Positions 21,780-31,449 are shown, numbered from the stretch's first letter. The stretch: 64,000 nt of DNA from Pseudomonadota bacterium (GCA_018262195.1 JAGTRS010000018.1:1-64000), one strand, 5' to 3'. Numbers and translations are program-made. Notes: generated from the sequence alone by a model not told the origin.

Positions 21780-24194
21780 TCAATGAGTAAGCAGCGTTGA
21801 AGCTGCAGCAGTCTCAGCCGATGCCGGGGTGCCAGAATTGGCGTCAGCCAGCTCCGGAAGGGGCTCTGGCATGCGTTCCAGCGCACGCTCAAGCACTTGG
21901 TCAATCCATCTGACCGGGACAATTTCAATCTTGTTTTTGATGTTGTCAGGAATCTCGGTGAGGTCCTTGACGTTCTCTTCCGGGATCAACGCAGTCTTCA
22001 GCCCGCCACGCACGGCGGCCAGGAGTTTTTCCTTAAGACCCCCGATTGGCAGGACTTCGCCGCGGAGAGTGATTTCGCCAGTCATGCACACGTCGCAGCG
22101 AACCGGAATGCCCGTGTACGACGACACGAGAGCTGTCGTCATGGCACCGCCGGCCGATGGGCCATCCTTGGGGGTGGCACCTTCCGGCACGTGGATATGA
22201 ATGTCGGTCTTTTCGAAAGCCTCATCCTTGATGCCGAGTCGACGAGCCCGGGCGCGGACAACCGAGCGGGCCGCTTCGACCGATTCCTTCATGACGTCAC
22301 CGAGAGAGCCGGTACGGATGATGTTGCCCTTGCCGGGCATGTTGGCGCATTCGATGGTCAGCAATTCGCCACCGACTTCCGTCCAGGCCAAACCAGTCAC
22401 CTGGCCTACCTGGTTTTCCTTTTCAGCCATGCCGTAGCTGTAGCGCTGAACACCGAGGAATTTGTCGAGGTTCTTTGCGTTGACCAAGATCTTCGAGTCG
22501 CGCTTCTTCAGCACCAAGGTCTTGACGACCTTGCGGCAGATCTTGGAAATTTCGCGTTCGAGAGCACGGACACCGGCTTCACGGGTGTAGTAGCGAACGA
22601 TGTCGCGAACGGCACTGTCGGCGACGGAAATCTCGGTCTTCTTCAGGCCATTGTTTTTGATCTGCTTGGGCAGCAGATAGCGCATGGCGATATTGACCTT
22701 CTCGTCTTCCGTGTAACCCGACAGGCGAATCACTTCCATCCGGTCGAGCAACGGTGCCGGGATGTTCAGGGTATTCGCGGTGGCGACGAACATCACGTCG
22801 GAAAGGTCGAAATCGACCTCGACATAGTGATCCTGGAAGGTGTGGTTCTGTTCCGGATCAAGCACTTCGAGCAGGGCTGAGGAGGGGTCGCCACGAAAGT
22901 CCTGGCCGAGCTTGTCCACTTCGTCGAGCAGGAACAGCGGATTGCGCACGCCGACTTTGGTCAGGCTGCTCAGGATCTTGCCCGGCATCGAACCGATGTA
23001 GGTACGGCGATGGCCGCGGATTTCGGCTTCGTCACGTACGCCGCCCAAAGCCATGCGAACAAACTTGCGGTTTGTTGCCTTAGCGATGGACTGGCCAAGT
23101 GAAGTCTTGCCGACGCCGGGTGGGCCGACGAGGCAGAGGATAGGAGCCTTGACCTTGTCTACGCGCTGTTGGACAGCAAGGTACTCGACGATGCGTTCCT
23201 TGACCTTGTCCAGGCCGTAGTGGTCCTGGTCAAGTATCTTCTCGGCCTCACGCAAATCCTTGCTGATGCGGGTCTTCTTGCGCCATGGCAAGCCGATCAG
23301 GGTTTCAATGAAATTGCGGACAACAGTGGCTTCCGCCGACATCGGCGACATCAGGCGCAGCTTCTTCAACTCGCCCTCGGCCTTGGCCAGACCTTCCTTG
23401 CTCATGCCGGCGGCCTTGATCTTCTTGTCCAGCTCTTCGAGATCGGCACCTTCTTCACCTTCGCCGAGCTCCTTCTGGATTGCCTTGACCTGTTCGTTCA
23501 GGTAGTACTCGCGCTGGCTCTTTTCCATCTGGCGCTTGACGCGGCCACGGATGCGCTTTTCGACCTGCAGGATGTCGATTTCAGCTTCGAGCTGGGAGAG
23601 CAGGCGGTCAATACGTTCGCGGATGCTTTCCATCTCCAGCACTTCCTGCTTCTGCTCGAGCTTGAGCGGCAGATGGGCGGCGATGGTGTCGGCCAGACGA
23701 CCGGCATCTTCGATACCGGCGATGGAGGAGAGCACTTCCGGCGGGATCTTCTTGTTCAGTTTGACGAACTGGTCGAACTGGGCAACCACGGCACGGCGCA
23801 TTGCCTCGATTTCGTGGTCTTCAACGCCGGGTTGGACCAAAGGAATAGCCGTGGCCATGAAGACGGAAGATTGCACTTCGATGGCTTCGACGCGGGCGCG
23901 TTGGGTGCCTTCGACCAGGACCTTGACGGTGCCGTCAGGCAACTTGAGCATCTGCAGGATGTTGGCCATGCAGCCAATGCGGTACAAATCTTCCGGCTCC
24001 GGCTCATCCTTGGCCGCCGATTTCTGGGCGACCAGCAGGATGTTCTTGCCGGCTTCCATGGCCATTTCGAGCGCCTTGATCGACTTGGGGCGGCCGACGA
24101 AGAGCGGGATGACCATGTGCGGGAAAACGACCACGTCGCGCAGCGGCAGCAGTGGCAGTTCAACGGTTTCCGGGAGCGTGTTGGGGTTCGACAT
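21780..24194 (-). CDS. lon: ATP-dependent Lon protease
   Basis: An 804-residue AAA+ serine protease that degrades misfolded and regulatory proteins in the cytoplasm. Domains in order: N-terminal substrate-binding LAN domain (about 10-205), coiled-coil region (about 205-310), AAA+ module with Walker A GPPGVGKTS (about 355) and Walker B LFLLDEVDKLG, and the proteolytic domain with the Ser-Lys dyad in KDGPSAGGAMTT (about Ser680) and GGLKEKLLAAVRGG (about Lys722). Length and motifs are normal. It follows clpX with a short gap holding a GC hairpin, as in the standard tig-clpP-clpX-lon cluster, which is usually heat-shock controlled. Confidence 0.98.
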   Translation of the reverse strand: MSNPNTLPETVELPLLPLRDVVVFPHMVIPLFVGRPKSIKALEMAMEAGKNILLVAQKSAAKDEPEPEDLYRIGCMANILQMLKLPDGTVKVLVEGTQRARVEAIEVQSSVFMATAIPLVQPGVEDHEIEAMRRAVVAQFDQFVKLNKKIPPEVLSSIAGIEDAGRLADTIAAHLPLKLEQKQEVLEMESIRERIDRLLSQLEAEIDILQVEKRIRGRVKRQMEKSQREYYLNEQVKAIQKELGEGEEGADLEELDKKIKAAGMSKEGLAKAEGELKKLRLMSPMSAEATVVRNFIETLIGLPWRKKTRISKDLREAEKILDQDHYGLDKVKERIVEYLAVQQRVDKVKAPILCLVGPPGVGKTSLGQSIAKATNRKFVRMALGGVRDEAEIRGHRRTYIGSMPGKILSSLTKVGVRNPLFLLDEVDKLGQDFRGDPSSALLEVLDPEQNHTFQDHYVEVDFDLSDVMFVATANTLNIPAPLLDRMEVIRLSGYTEDEKVNIAMRYLLPKQIKNNGLKKTEISVADSAVRDIVRYYTREAGVRALEREISKICRKVVKTLVLKKRDSKILVNAKNLDKFLGVQRYSYGMAEKENQVGQVTGLAWTEVGGELLTIECANMPGKGNIIRTGSLGDVMKESVEAARSVVRARARRLGIKDEAFEKTDIHIHVPEGATPKDGPSAGGAMTTALVSSYTGIPVRCDVCMTGEITLRGEVLPIGGLKEKLLAAVRGGLKTALIPEENVKDLTEIPDNIKNKIEIVPVRWIDQVLERALERMPEPLPELADANSGTPASAETAAASTLLTH

Positions 24195-24219
24195 TACGAT
24201 GCCTTTGAAATAGGTATGT

Positions 24220-24236
24220 GCCCCCTACGTGGGGGC
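24220..24236. terminator. GC-rich hairpin between clpX and lon
   Basis: GCCCCC (24220-24225) pairs perfectly with GGGGGC (24231-24236) around TACGT. There is no T tract, so partial attenuation or RNA processing between clpX and lon is more likely than full termination. Confidence 0.5.
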
Positions 24237-24261
24237 GGGGAACCGCAATTCAAGTCCCGGC

Positions 24262-25524
24262 TCAGTTCGAGCCAGAAACCTTGGGCTGGTCAGCGTAAAT
24301 GAGCAGGGGCGGGGTGTCGCCAGTGATCGTATTTTCGTCGACAACTACCTTATTGACACTTTCCATCCCCGGGAGTTCGTACATCGTGTCAAGCAGTGCG
24401 TGTTCGATAATCGAACGCAGGCCGCGAGCGCCGGTCTTGCGTTCCAATGCCTTCTTGGCGATGGCTGCAAGGGCGGTTGGGCGGATCTCCAATTCGACAT
24501 CTTCCATCGAGAAAAGCTTCTGGTACTGTTTGACCAGTGCGTTCTTCGGTTCGGTCAGGATCTGGACGAGGGCGGATTCCTCGAGTTCCTTCAGTGTGGC
24601 GACAACCGGCAGACGTCCGATCAGCTCGGGAATCAGGCCGAACTTGATCAGGTCTTCCGGCTCGACGTCCTGCAGTGTCTTGCCGATGGCCTTGCCATCA
24701 TCCTTGCTCTTCACTTCGGCGCCAAAACCAATACCGCCCTTTTCGGAGCGGTTGCGGATGACCTTTTCCAGGCCATCAAAAGCGCCACCGCAGATGAACA
24801 GAATGTTGGTGGTGTCGACCTGGACGAAATCCTGGTTCGGGTGCTTGCGGCCACCTTGCGGCGGAATCGAGGCTGTCGTGCCTTCGACTAGCTTCAGCAG
24901 GGCCTGCTGCACGCCTTCACCGGAAACGTCGCGGGTGATCGAAGGATTGTCGGACTTGCGGGAAATCTTGTCGATTTCGTCAATGTAGACGATGCCCTGC
25001 TGTGCCTTTTCAACATCGTAGTCGCACTTCTGCAGCAGCTTCTGGATGATGTTCTCGACGTCTTCGCCAACATAGCCGGCTTCGGTCAGTGTTGTGGCAT
25101 CGGCCATCACGAAGGGAACGTTGAGCAGGCGCGCCAGCGTCTGGGCGAGCAGGGTCTTGCCGGAACCGGTCGGGCCGATCAGCAGGATGTTGCTCTTCGA
25201 AAGCTCGACGTCACCGGCATTCTTGGCGGTGTGGCGCAGGCGTTTGTAATGGTTGTAGACGGCTACCGAGAGGATGCGCTTGGCGACTTCCTGGCCAATG
25301 ACGTATTGGTCGAGGATCGAGCAGATCTCACGCGGCGTCGGCAGGTCGGAACGACCGGCCTTGGCGGCTTCTTCGGGAAGCTCGTCACGAATGATGTCGT
25401 TGCAGAGCGAGATGCACTCGTCACAGATGAACACCGACGGTCCGGCGATGAGCTTTTTGACTTCATGCTGGCTCTTGCCGCAGAAGGAGCAGTAGAGCAG
25501 TTTTTCCTGGCCGCCTTTAGACAT
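24262..25524 (-). CDS. clpX: ClpX, ATP-binding unfoldase of ClpXP
   Basis: A 420-residue AAA+ unfoldase that delivers substrates to ClpP. The N-terminal zinc-binding domain has Cys12, Cys15, Cys34 and Cys37. Walker A is [12 protein letters not shown] (about 115-126), Walker B is [11 protein letters not shown], and a pore loop and the IGF-type ClpP-binding loop ([10 protein letters not shown]) are present. The start at 25524 is preferred because GGAGAG sits about eight bases upstream; the frame is open a few codons further, but those codons overlap the SD. It is 14 bases after clpP and surely co-transcribed. Confidence 0.98.
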   Translation of the reverse strand: MSKGGQEKLLYCSFCGKSQHEVKKLIAGPSVFICDECISLCNDIIRDELPEEAAKAGRSDLPTPREICSILDQYVIGQEVAKRILSVAVYNHYKRLRHTAKNAGDVELSKSNILLIGPTGSGKTLLAQTLARLLNVPFVMADATTLTEAGYVGEDVENIIQKLLQKCDYDVEKAQQGIVYIDEIDKISRKSDNPSITRDVSGEGVQQALLKLVEGTTASIPPQGGRKHPNQDFVQVDTTNILFICGGAFDGLEKVIRNRSEKGGIGFGAEVKSKDDGKAIGKTLQDVEPEDLIKFGLIPELIGRLPVVATLKELEESALVQILTEPKNALVKQYQKLFSMEDVELEIRPTALAAIAKKALERKTGARGLRSIIEHALLDTMYELPGMESVNKVVVDENTITGDTPPLLIYADQPKVSGSN

Positions 25525-25538
25525 CGTAAGCTCTCCGT

Positions 25539-26168
25539 TCAAGCCGCGTCGCGGCGGGTCAATACCTTGTCGATCAAACCGTATTCTGCAGCCTCGGCAG
25601 CAGAAAGGAAGTTATCGCGATCAGTGTCTTTTTCAATGCGTTCCAGCGGCTGACCGCTGTGTTCAGCCATGATCCGGTTCAGGCGATCACGAATCGACAG
25701 GATTTCCTTGGCGTGGATGGCGATATCCGATGCCTGGCCCTGGAAGCCGCCCAGCGGCTGATGAATCATCACACGGGAATTGGGCAGGGCGAAACGCTTG
25801 CCCTTGGCGCCGGCATTGAGCAGGAAGGCACCCATCGAGGCGGCCTGACCGATACACAGTGTCGAGACATCGGGCTTGATGAACTGCATGGTGTCATAGA
25901 TTGACATGCCAGCCGTTACTGAGCCACCCGGTGAGTTGATGTAGAAGTAGATGTCCTTGTCCGGGTTTTCCGCTTCAAGGAACAGCAATTGGGCGACGAC
26001 CAGATTGGCGCTGACGTCGTTGACAGGGCCGACAAGAAAGATCACCCGCTCTTTCAACAGGCGCGAATAGATGTCGTACGCGCGCTCACCACGTCCGCTC
26101 TGTTCAACCACCATCGGGACGAGGCCCAGAGCCTGCGGATCCCAGTTGCTTGCGTTGTCGATATTCAT
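25539..26168 (-). CDS. clpP: ClpP, proteolytic subunit of ClpXP
   Basis: A 209-residue serine protease subunit forming the double-ring chamber. The catalytic Ser is in [11 protein letters not shown] (about 109), the His in [10 protein letters not shown] (about 134) and the Asp in [10 protein letters not shown]. The N-terminal propeptide-like segment precedes [16 protein letters not shown]. The start at 26168 gives a normal length; the frame is open 12 more codons, without a better SD. Located between tig and clpX. Confidence 0.97.
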   Translation of the reverse strand: MNIDNASNWDPQALGLVPMVVEQSGRGERAYDIYSRLLKERVIFLVGPVNDVSANLVVAQLLFLEAENPDKDIYFYINSPGGSVTAGMSIYDTMQFIKPDVSTLCIGQAASMGAFLLNAGAKGKRFALPNSRVMIHQPLGGFQGQASDIAIHAKEILSIRDRLNRIMAEHSGQPLERIEKDTDRDNFLSAAEAAEYGLIDKVLTRRDAA

Positions 26169-26235
26169 GTCAGCCCTTGTGTGTTGCTTGTTGGTTACAT
26201 TCAAGACGATTGTCGCTTTCGCGACAAGGTCCAGA

Positions 26236-27540
26236 TTACTGCTTCTGACCCATCAGTTCATCAAAAACTGCAGCCTTGTCGGTGACCTTGGCTTTGCTCA
26301 GCACCCACTCGACTACATTGTTTTCGATGGCGACGCCTTCGACTTCCTGCAGACGCTGCGGCTGGGCGTAATACCAGCGAATCACTTCTTCCGGGTGCTC
26401 GTAGCTCTGGGCAGTTTCTTCGACCATCGTACGAACCTGTTCCGGGCTAGCCTGAAGCTTTTCCGTCTTAACGACTTCAGCAAGGATCAGGCCAAGTGTG
26501 ACACGACGCTTTGCCTGGTCGGCAAACCACTCCGGCTGGATAGGCATATCCTTGATCTTCATGCCGCGCTGTTCCATGTCTTGACGGGCCGCTTGCATCA
26601 GGCGCTGGATCTCCATGTCGACCAGAGCGACCGGGACGGTGATCGGGTTGGCCTTGAGCAGGGCTTCCATGACCTGGTCCTTCAGCTTGCCTTCAATGCG
26701 ACGCTTCACTTCGCGCTTCAGGTTGGCTTCGATCTCGGAACGCATCTTGGTCACGTCGCCGTCGGCGATGCCCATGCTGGTCGCGAACTCTGCATCCAGT
26801 TCCGGCAGAACCGGGGCCTGCACCTGCTTGACGGTGATGTCGAACTGAACTGTCTGGCCAGCCAGATCCTTGGCGTGGTAATCGGCCGGGAAGGTCAGGT
26901 CGAAAGTCTTTGTTTCTCCAGCCTTGGCGCCTTCAACGGCGTTCTCGAAATCGGGCAGCATCATGCCTTGGCCGAGGACGAACGGATAGTCATTTGCCTG
27001 ACCACCCGGGAACGGTACGCCGTCCTTCTTGCCGGTGAAATCGATGACAACGCGGTCTTCCTTGGCGGCGGCGCGGTCAGCGTCGGCGTAGGAAACGCGC
27101 TGCTTGCGCAGGATGTCGAGGGTCTTGTCGACTTCAGCGGGGCTGACTTCAAGAACCGGACGCTCAACTTCGGAGGCCGACAGGTCGCCCGGGGTGAATT
27201 CCGGATAGACCTCGAAGATGGCGGAGAACTCAAGGTGCGAGGTGCTTTCAGTGGTCTTCGGCTCGATGCGCGGGTAGCCTGCAACGCGCATCTTCTTTTC
27301 GGTGACTGTTTCACCGAACACACGATCCAGTTCTTCGGACAGAACTTCGTGGCGAGCCTGGTCGCCGTACTGCTGCTTGACGATGCTGAACGGCACCTTG
27401 CCCGGGCGGAAGCCTGGCACCTTCATGTTCTTGCCCATGCGCTTCAGGCGCTGTTCCATTTCTTTCTCGACATCGGCAATGGCGATGGAGAGATCGACGC
27501 GGCGTTCGAGTTCGTTAGCTTGTGCAGTAGTTGCTTCCAT
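26236..27540 (-). CDS. tig: Trigger factor, ribosome-bound chaperone and peptidyl-prolyl isomerase
   Basis: A 434-residue chaperone that meets nascent chains at the ribosome exit. The N-terminal ribosome-binding domain carries [18 protein letters not shown] (the GFRxGxxP signature, about 43-60). An FKBP-type isomerase domain (about 150-245) and a helical C-terminal arm follow. The length is usual. It is first in the tig-clpP-clpX-lon cluster on this strand and divergent from the tRNA-His locus. Confidence 0.98.
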   Translation of the reverse strand: MEATTAQANELERRVDLSIAIADVEKEMEQRLKRMGKNMKVPGFRPGKVPFSIVKQQYGDQARHEVLSEELDRVFGETVTEKKMRVAGYPRIEPKTTESTSHLEFSAIFEVYPEFTPGDLSASEVERPVLEVSPAEVDKTLDILRKQRVSYADADRAAAKEDRVVIDFTGKKDGVPFPGGQANDYPFVLGQGMMLPDFENAVEGAKAGETKTFDLTFPADYHAKDLAGQTVQFDITVKQVQAPVLPELDAEFATSMGIADGDVTKMRSEIEANLKREVKRRIEGKLKDQVMEALLKANPITVPVALVDMEIQRLMQAARQDMEQRGMKIKDMPIQPEWFADQAKRRVTLGLILAEVVKTEKLQASPEQVRTMVEETAQSYEHPEEVIRWYYAQPQRLQEVEGVAIENNVVEWVLSKAKVTDKAAVFDELMGQKQ

Positions 27541-27659
27541 GAGAATTCCTTGTGACTACGGAGCCGAAAAATAAAGCTGACAATAATATCACGGTCACTC
27601 TGCTGCGGGATGCTTCCGCCTGTACTCGGGAGCATGTGGGTTTTTTCGTGAGCGACCAG

Positions 27660-27688
27660 TAGACAGGTTCTGCGGAAGTTCGTACAAT
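27660..27688 (+). promoter_or_regulatory. Strong promoter of the left (truncated) tRNA-His copy
   Basis: TAGACA (27660-27665) and TACAAT (27683-27688) are separated by 17 bases, each one mismatch from consensus. The tRNA body starts 16 bases after the -10. This is probably the original chromosomal tRNA-His promoter. Confidence 0.75.
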
Positions 27689-27697
27689 GCGCGCCTT

Positions 27698-27775
27698 CTT
27701 CAGCGGCGGCTGTAGCTCAGTTGGTAGAGTCCCGGATTGTGATTCCGGTTGTCGTGGGTTCGAGCCCCATCAGTC
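27698..27775 (+). repeat. attL: left 78-bp direct repeat
   Basis: The sequence is identical to 32590-32667. It runs from six bases plus GC before the tRNA-His 5' end to CAGTC in the acceptor 3' strand. The base before it differs between copies (T versus C), as does everything after CAGTC, so the limits are exact. Confidence 0.92.
27705..27775 (+). pseudogene. 3'-truncated tRNA-His copy (GTG)
   Basis: This copy is identical to the intact tRNA-His from G-1 through CAGTC, but the following bases are AAGGTGAC instead of GCCCCA. Acceptor pairs 1 and 2 would be G-A and C-A mismatches, and the discriminator C and CCA are absent. It keeps the strong promoter at 27660-27688. It is therefore probably not a functional tRNA, although it is likely transcribed. 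Confidence 0.8.
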
Positions 27776-27777
27776 AA

Positions 27778-27794
27778 GGTGACAGCCGGGTGAC
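27778..27794 (+). repeat. Left tandem GGTGAC motif (11-bp spacing)
   Basis: GGTGAC occurs at 27778-27783 and 27789-27794, exactly 11 bases apart, in GGTGACAGCCGGGTGAC. The near-identical GGTGACAGCAGGGTGAC lies at 32536-32552 in the same orientation. Such paired sites on one helical face fit integrase arm-type or excisionase binding sites. Confidence 0.65.
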
Positions 27795-27795
27795 C

Positions 27796-28155
27796 GACTG
27801 CCTAGGTTCAGGTTAACACGGTCTGGCTACCGTGCACAAGCACTCCGCTTATTACTCATTTCCCCCTCTGTATCGCTCCTGTAAGTCCGTCTGCATTCGC
27901 GTCTGAATACGCTGCACTCACGCGAAAACCCCTCCGCGCCCTCAAGCCCATTTGCTGCCCCCATACCCCTTTCCTGTAAAGGACTCGATGCACTCCCTGC
28001 CATTAGGGCAACGGGTAGTAGAAAAGGAAGCTCGCCGGCATTTTAAGTAGTGCGTAGCGGTCTTCCTGATCTATTCGTTAAGTTGGTATTGAGCTGACCA
28101 TTCTGCAGTTACTACCTTTCGTAACAGCGTGGAGACGCCAGACAGGAAAGATCAA
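27796..28155. other. Left non-coding end of the element
   Basis: About 360 bases with no ORF that has an SD or family resemblance. A clear terminator follows at 28156, with no gene in front of it. This arrangement may mean a small RNA or a transcript reading out of attL ends there. I see no reverse transcriptase, CRISPR or retron-type structure. Confidence 0.45.
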
Positions 28156-28180
28156 GGCCCGCCCAAGAGCGGGTTTTTTT
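28156..28180 (+). terminator. Rho-independent terminator inside the element
   Basis: CCCGC (28158-28162) pairs with GCGGG (28169-28173) followed by T7. It lies about 80 bases before the helicase-like gene, insulating that gene from upstream transcription such as read-through from the truncated tRNA-His promoter. Confidence 0.85.
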
Positions 28181-28259
28181 ACGTCTGGAAATCTGATGAG
28201 TCAGCCATGCCGTTCGGCGCACTTGTGCGCACAACCTCAAATCAGGCAAGGAGACAGCG

Positions 28260-30212
28260 ATGGACTATCGCTTATTGACGGAACACTTCCACAACATGCG
28301 CGAGCGCCAGATTCACAATCATGGCCGTGTTGTGAGTGATGTAGATAAACAGGTGTCGACGGTCGTACTCAACGCGACATTGAAGGCAATGGAGAATGTC
28401 AGAATTGGTGTAGCTAGAACACAAATGCAGGCCGTTCCCATTGGTACCGGGCTAGGTAAATCATCATCGGCGTATGCCCTCATTGCTGCATTTGCCTTGC
28501 TTGACCGGGAGTTTTCGGCTGCCTACGTTGTGCCAACTATTAAGATGGGAATTGAGGCTCAGGAGGGTATCGAAGCTCTTTTAGGAGAGGGTACTACGGC
28601 ACTGTGGACTTCGCTGCACAAACACAAAGGAGTGGATCGCAGGAGGGCAGTCGAAGAACTGGGGTTCGTTCCTTCTCGGACTGTCGATAAAGCCACCCTC
28701 GGAGCGGAGCGCATCATCATCGTTACTCATAAGGCACTTGAGCGTGAGTTTGAGAGCGGTAAGGCCGATGGCATTCTGCAGTTCTTTGGTCGGCGACGGA
28801 GTGTTGTATTCATTGATGAGCATCCCGAGTTGTTGAGGCAAGTTCAGGTAACGCCAGAGGATGTACAGGCTATGCACGATCAGCTTCAACGACTCAATCC
28901 TGATCATGCTTGGTTGCACGTCATGTCAAAGGCTGTTTATCGAATGTCGGAGCTCACCCACGGAACTGGGGCGCGCTTCATTCCTGCGCCACTTTTTGAT
29001 GCAGAAGATATACGTACTTTCGATAACGAAGATGAAGTCTCGTTGTGGGAAATGACAGACTCAGAAGCATCGGATAGCGTGCGTATGGTTGAGCAAGCCG
29101 GGTTGAAACAGGTGCTCGACTTTCTGCGGGCTGCAACTCTCGGTAGGGTGTTCTACTCTCGAAAGGACTGTCAGTTCTACGCTTACAGTCTTCACTTCGG
29201 TGCAGGTTATCCCGGCTTTGTTCTCCTTGACGCAACGAGCGAGCTAGCGGGATTGGTGACTCTGAATCCGCACGTAACCTCCGTTCCGGTAGTGCATGTG
29301 AATTATGAGCAACTGGAGGTCTTTAGCATGGAGATGCCGAAGGGATTTTCAAAGGTCAAGGACGTGCTTAAGCAGGCTCGCTTGAGTGCTCAATACGGGC
29401 AGTACATCAAAGAGTCTGTACTCGCGAATACTCAATCAGGAGATGAAGTGCTTATCGTGGTGCACAAAGATGTGTTGTCGATGGAACTCGTTGGAGCCAT
29501 ATCTGAAAATCCATCTCACCCTACAGATTGGGATGGTCGGAAGGTAAATGCCCAGAATTGGGGGGCTGGCGTTGGCTCGAACAAGTATCGGGATAAGACA
29601 CATGTATTTATGTTCGGCTCGTATTACTTACCAAGATCAACGACTATCGCCCAGACTCATGGATGGTCCGAGCAGCCGCTCAGTGATTCGCAGTTAAAGC
29701 AAGCAGAGAGCGTTAGAGTTGCTGGAAATTGGTATGCCCCACAAGGAGCATTTAGGCAGGTGCATGATGGAAACATCCTGCGCTGGGTGAAGCAGCTTGC
29801 AATGCGTGGTAAAGCGCGGTGTGTAGATGGGAATGGTAAATGCTTTCCGATGAAACTATTTCTTACTATGGACTTAGAGATGCTATTGCCAAATATGCAC
29901 AGATTGTTTCCCCGGGCTCCCATGCCTAAGGCTGCTGAACTGCCTAGCTGTGTTTCTCCTAAGGGGGTGCAAGGACGGCAAGGGTTGTTGCGTATGGCAA
30001 TGAGTAGCAACCGGGCATGTATCAGTGCAGAAGAGATTCAGTCAGCAACGGGAATCGTAACGAGAAATCTTGGTCAAGAGTTCAAAGCGTTAGGTGAGCC
30101 AATGCAACAGTTGGGCTGGTCTTTAGTGCCGGCCAAAGAAATTGGTCTTGCTGGGCGGATGAAATATCTAATACATAAAGATAGATTCATAAAGCAGAAG
30201 CTGGCTGCCTGA
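28260..30212 (+). CDS. Helicase-like P-loop protein of the element, unknown function
   Basis: A 650-residue protein with a good SD (AAGGAGACAGCG before ATG 28260). The Walker A motif GTGLGKSS (residues 62-69) and a DEAD/DEAH-type Walker B VVFIDEH (Asp186, Glu187, His188) are clear, so it should bind and hydrolyse ATP like a superfamily 2 helicase. A second RecA-like half is suggested by VLIVVHKDVL and NWGAGVGSNKYRDKTHVFMFG (about 400-460). The C-terminal 90 residues look like a winged helix. I recognise no named family. As the only large gene in a small integrase-bearing element, it may replicate the element or act as a defence ATPase; both are inference. Codon use is AT-richer than the host genes around it. 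Confidence 0.75.
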   Translation: MDYRLLTEHFHNMRERQIHNHGRVVSDVDKQVSTVVLNATLKAMENVRIGVARTQMQAVPIGTGLGKSSSAYALIAAFALLDREFSAAYVVPTIKMGIEAQEGIEALLGEGTTALWTSLHKHKGVDRRRAVEELGFVPSRTVDKATLGAERIIIVTHKALEREFESGKADGILQFFGRRRSVVFIDEHPELLRQVQVTPEDVQAMHDQLQRLNPDHAWLHVMSKAVYRMSELTHGTGARFIPAPLFDAEDIRTFDNEDEVSLWEMTDSEASDSVRMVEQAGLKQVLDFLRAATLGRVFYSRKDCQFYAYSLHFGAGYPGFVLLDATSELAGLVTLNPHVTSVPVVHVNYEQLEVFSMEMPKGFSKVKDVLKQARLSAQYGQYIKESVLANTQSGDEVLIVVHKDVLSMELVGAISENPSHPTDWDGRKVNAQNWGAGVGSNKYRDKTHVFMFGSYYLPRSTTIAQTHGWSEQPLSDSQLKQAESVRVAGNWYAPQGAFRQVHDGNILRWVKQLAMRGKARCVDGNGKCFPMKLFLTMDLEMLLPNMHRLFPRAPMPKAAELPSCVSPKGVQGRQGLLRMAMSSNRACISAEEIQSATGIVTRNLGQEFKALGEPMQQLGWSLVPAKEIGLAGRMKYLIHKDRFIKQKLAA

Positions 30213-30221
30213 CAATTGGGT

Positions 30222-30256
30222 GCCCTACCGGGGCTTATTCCGGTGGGGCTTCCTTT
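30222..30256 (+). terminator. Hairpin after the helicase-like gene
   Basis: GCCCTACCGG (30222-30231) pairs with CCGGTGGGGC (30240-30249), ten base pairs with one T.G, then TTCCTTT. It starts ten bases after the stop codon. Confidence 0.65.
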
Positions 30257-30591
30257 GTGTTGGTGGGTTAATCGTCGAAAGCAGACTGAGCCAAGAAGAG
30301 CTATTCTTCTGGGTTGCTATGCTCTCAGGGCAGGGGGCTTCCCTAGCGCTGGCTCCGCAAGCTGTATGCTGTATGAGCGTTCGATTTATGCATCGCTCAT
30401 GCGCGGGTGTCTCCGTGCCCGGCGCTCTGCCACACGCCCCCCGTGCCGCCCCTCAGGGGCCAGTCTGAGCGATTCCGGAGCCTCGCCCATGGCAACCCCT
30501 TCGCGCTGTATAAAACTCCTCTGAGTGCTTTTGGGTGGCCTTGCAGAGGGGGGGGGCTTTCCTGCCTACTCTGGCTGCTGTGAAACGCGAG
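30257..30591. other. Non-coding stretch inside the element
   Basis: About 335 bases between two convergent element genes. ORFs present here (for example 30216-30524) overlap the terminator, lack an SD and have no family resemblance. A run of nine G (30548-30556) lies about 35 bases beyond the stop of the membrane-protein gene. Confidence 0.5.
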
Positions 30592-31449
30592 TTATTGAAC
30601 TGAGCGCTTTTGAAGAATCCCCAATAGCGTGGATGCCGTTTCTGTATCTCCGCTATCCAGCGCCGCCTTTATTCGATCTTTGATGGCATTGATCTCATGT
30701 TCTTCAGCTGTTTCAACACTTTTTCGAACAGTAACCCTGATGGCTTCATCCTCAGCGATTCTGCGAACACGCCGCTCTTCTAGCTCTGCGCCTGCCTTTT
30801 CAATGACGGCTTTTGATTTGGAGGAAATGGATTTGATTACTCGCCATAACACTAAAACAAACACAACGAACAAACCGAAGAGAAAGACGATTTTCATAAT
30901 GAAACTTAGCTTTGCGCGGTGAAATTGATCCTCGTATGTGCGATTTGCTTCGGAGATATGCGCTGCAGCTAGCTCTGAAAAGTTCGATAAGACAATCGTC
31001 TCGGTTTTCTCTGTAGAGGGTGAAGACACATCTATTCCTGTGCCATCTACCTGATTTAACTTAGTTATTTTTAGGGTGGCTTTCGGTTTTGACTTCTGAC
31101 TTAATAAATTGAATAGTTCGATATTTTCTCGAGACAGCCAAGCACTTCCCATGGAGTTGCTGCTGATCGTTACACCATCCGAGGATAGCGATGCGCCGAG
31201 TATCGCTCGCGTTTTTTGGGGGCTATCAAATACATCGGCACTGATGGATACATAGGGTGGCGAGCATTGTTTTGATGGGTAGCCTGCCTGACTAATAGTG
31301 CATCGTAAGTCCACAGTGATAACTAGGCCATCGACTCGCCATTTGGGCCAAGAACCCATTGATATTTCTGGTTCAATAACTACCGTTGCACTTGCTGCAG
31401 AGGTGCACAGAGCGAAAAGCAATATCAGTACAAGTTTTAGTCTCGGCAT
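30592..31449 (-). CDS. Element-encoded single-pass membrane protein, unknown function
   Basis: A 285-residue protein starting MPRLKLVLILLFALCTSAASA, a typical cleavable signal peptide (cleavage likely after about residue 21). The start at 31449 was chosen for this signal; 33 further upstream codons read poorly and contain no such feature. A periplasmic domain (about 22-180) has only two cysteines (about 50 and 62), which could form a disulfide. A transmembrane helix (about 183-205) is followed by a charged helical cytoplasmic tail (EKAGAELEERRVRRIAEDEA). I recognise no family. The type I topology suggests sensing or membrane action, but no function can be assigned. Lower GC content agrees with the element. 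Confidence 0.75.
   Translation of the reverse strand: MPRLKLVLILLFALCTSAASATVVIEPEISMGSWPKWRVDGLVITVDLRCTISQAGYPSKQCSPPYVSISADVFDSPQKTRAILGASLSSDGVTISSNSMGSAWLSRENIELFNLLSQKSKPKATLKITKLNQVDGTGIDVSSPSTEKTETIVLSNFSELAAAHISEANRTYEDQFHRAKLSFIMKIVFLFGLFVVFVLVLWRVIKSISSKSKAVIEKAGAELEERRVRRIAEDEAIRVTVRKSVETAEEHEINAIKDRIKAALDSGDTETASTLLGILQKRSVQ

Noticed and set aside
21897..24302. Long plus-strand ORFs (327 and 377 codons)
   Set aside because: They are antisense to lon, with no SD and no family resemblance.
26071..27555. 494-codon ORF on the plus strand
   Set aside because: It is antisense to the trigger factor gene, which has complete family motifs; the reverse frame stays open because of GC-rich codon use.
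27776..28260. Retron or CRISPR-like content at the left end of the element
   Set aside because: There is no reverse transcriptase in the element and no regularly spaced repeats; only one terminator hairpin is convincing.
30216..30524. Short ORFs after the helicase-like gene
   Set aside because: They cross the terminator hairpin, lack an SD and have poor composition.
28260..31449. Assignment of the element cargo to a named defence system such as Zorya
   Set aside because: A helicase-like protein and a membrane protein are present, but no MotA/MotB-like or nuclease domain is visible, so naming a known system is not supported.
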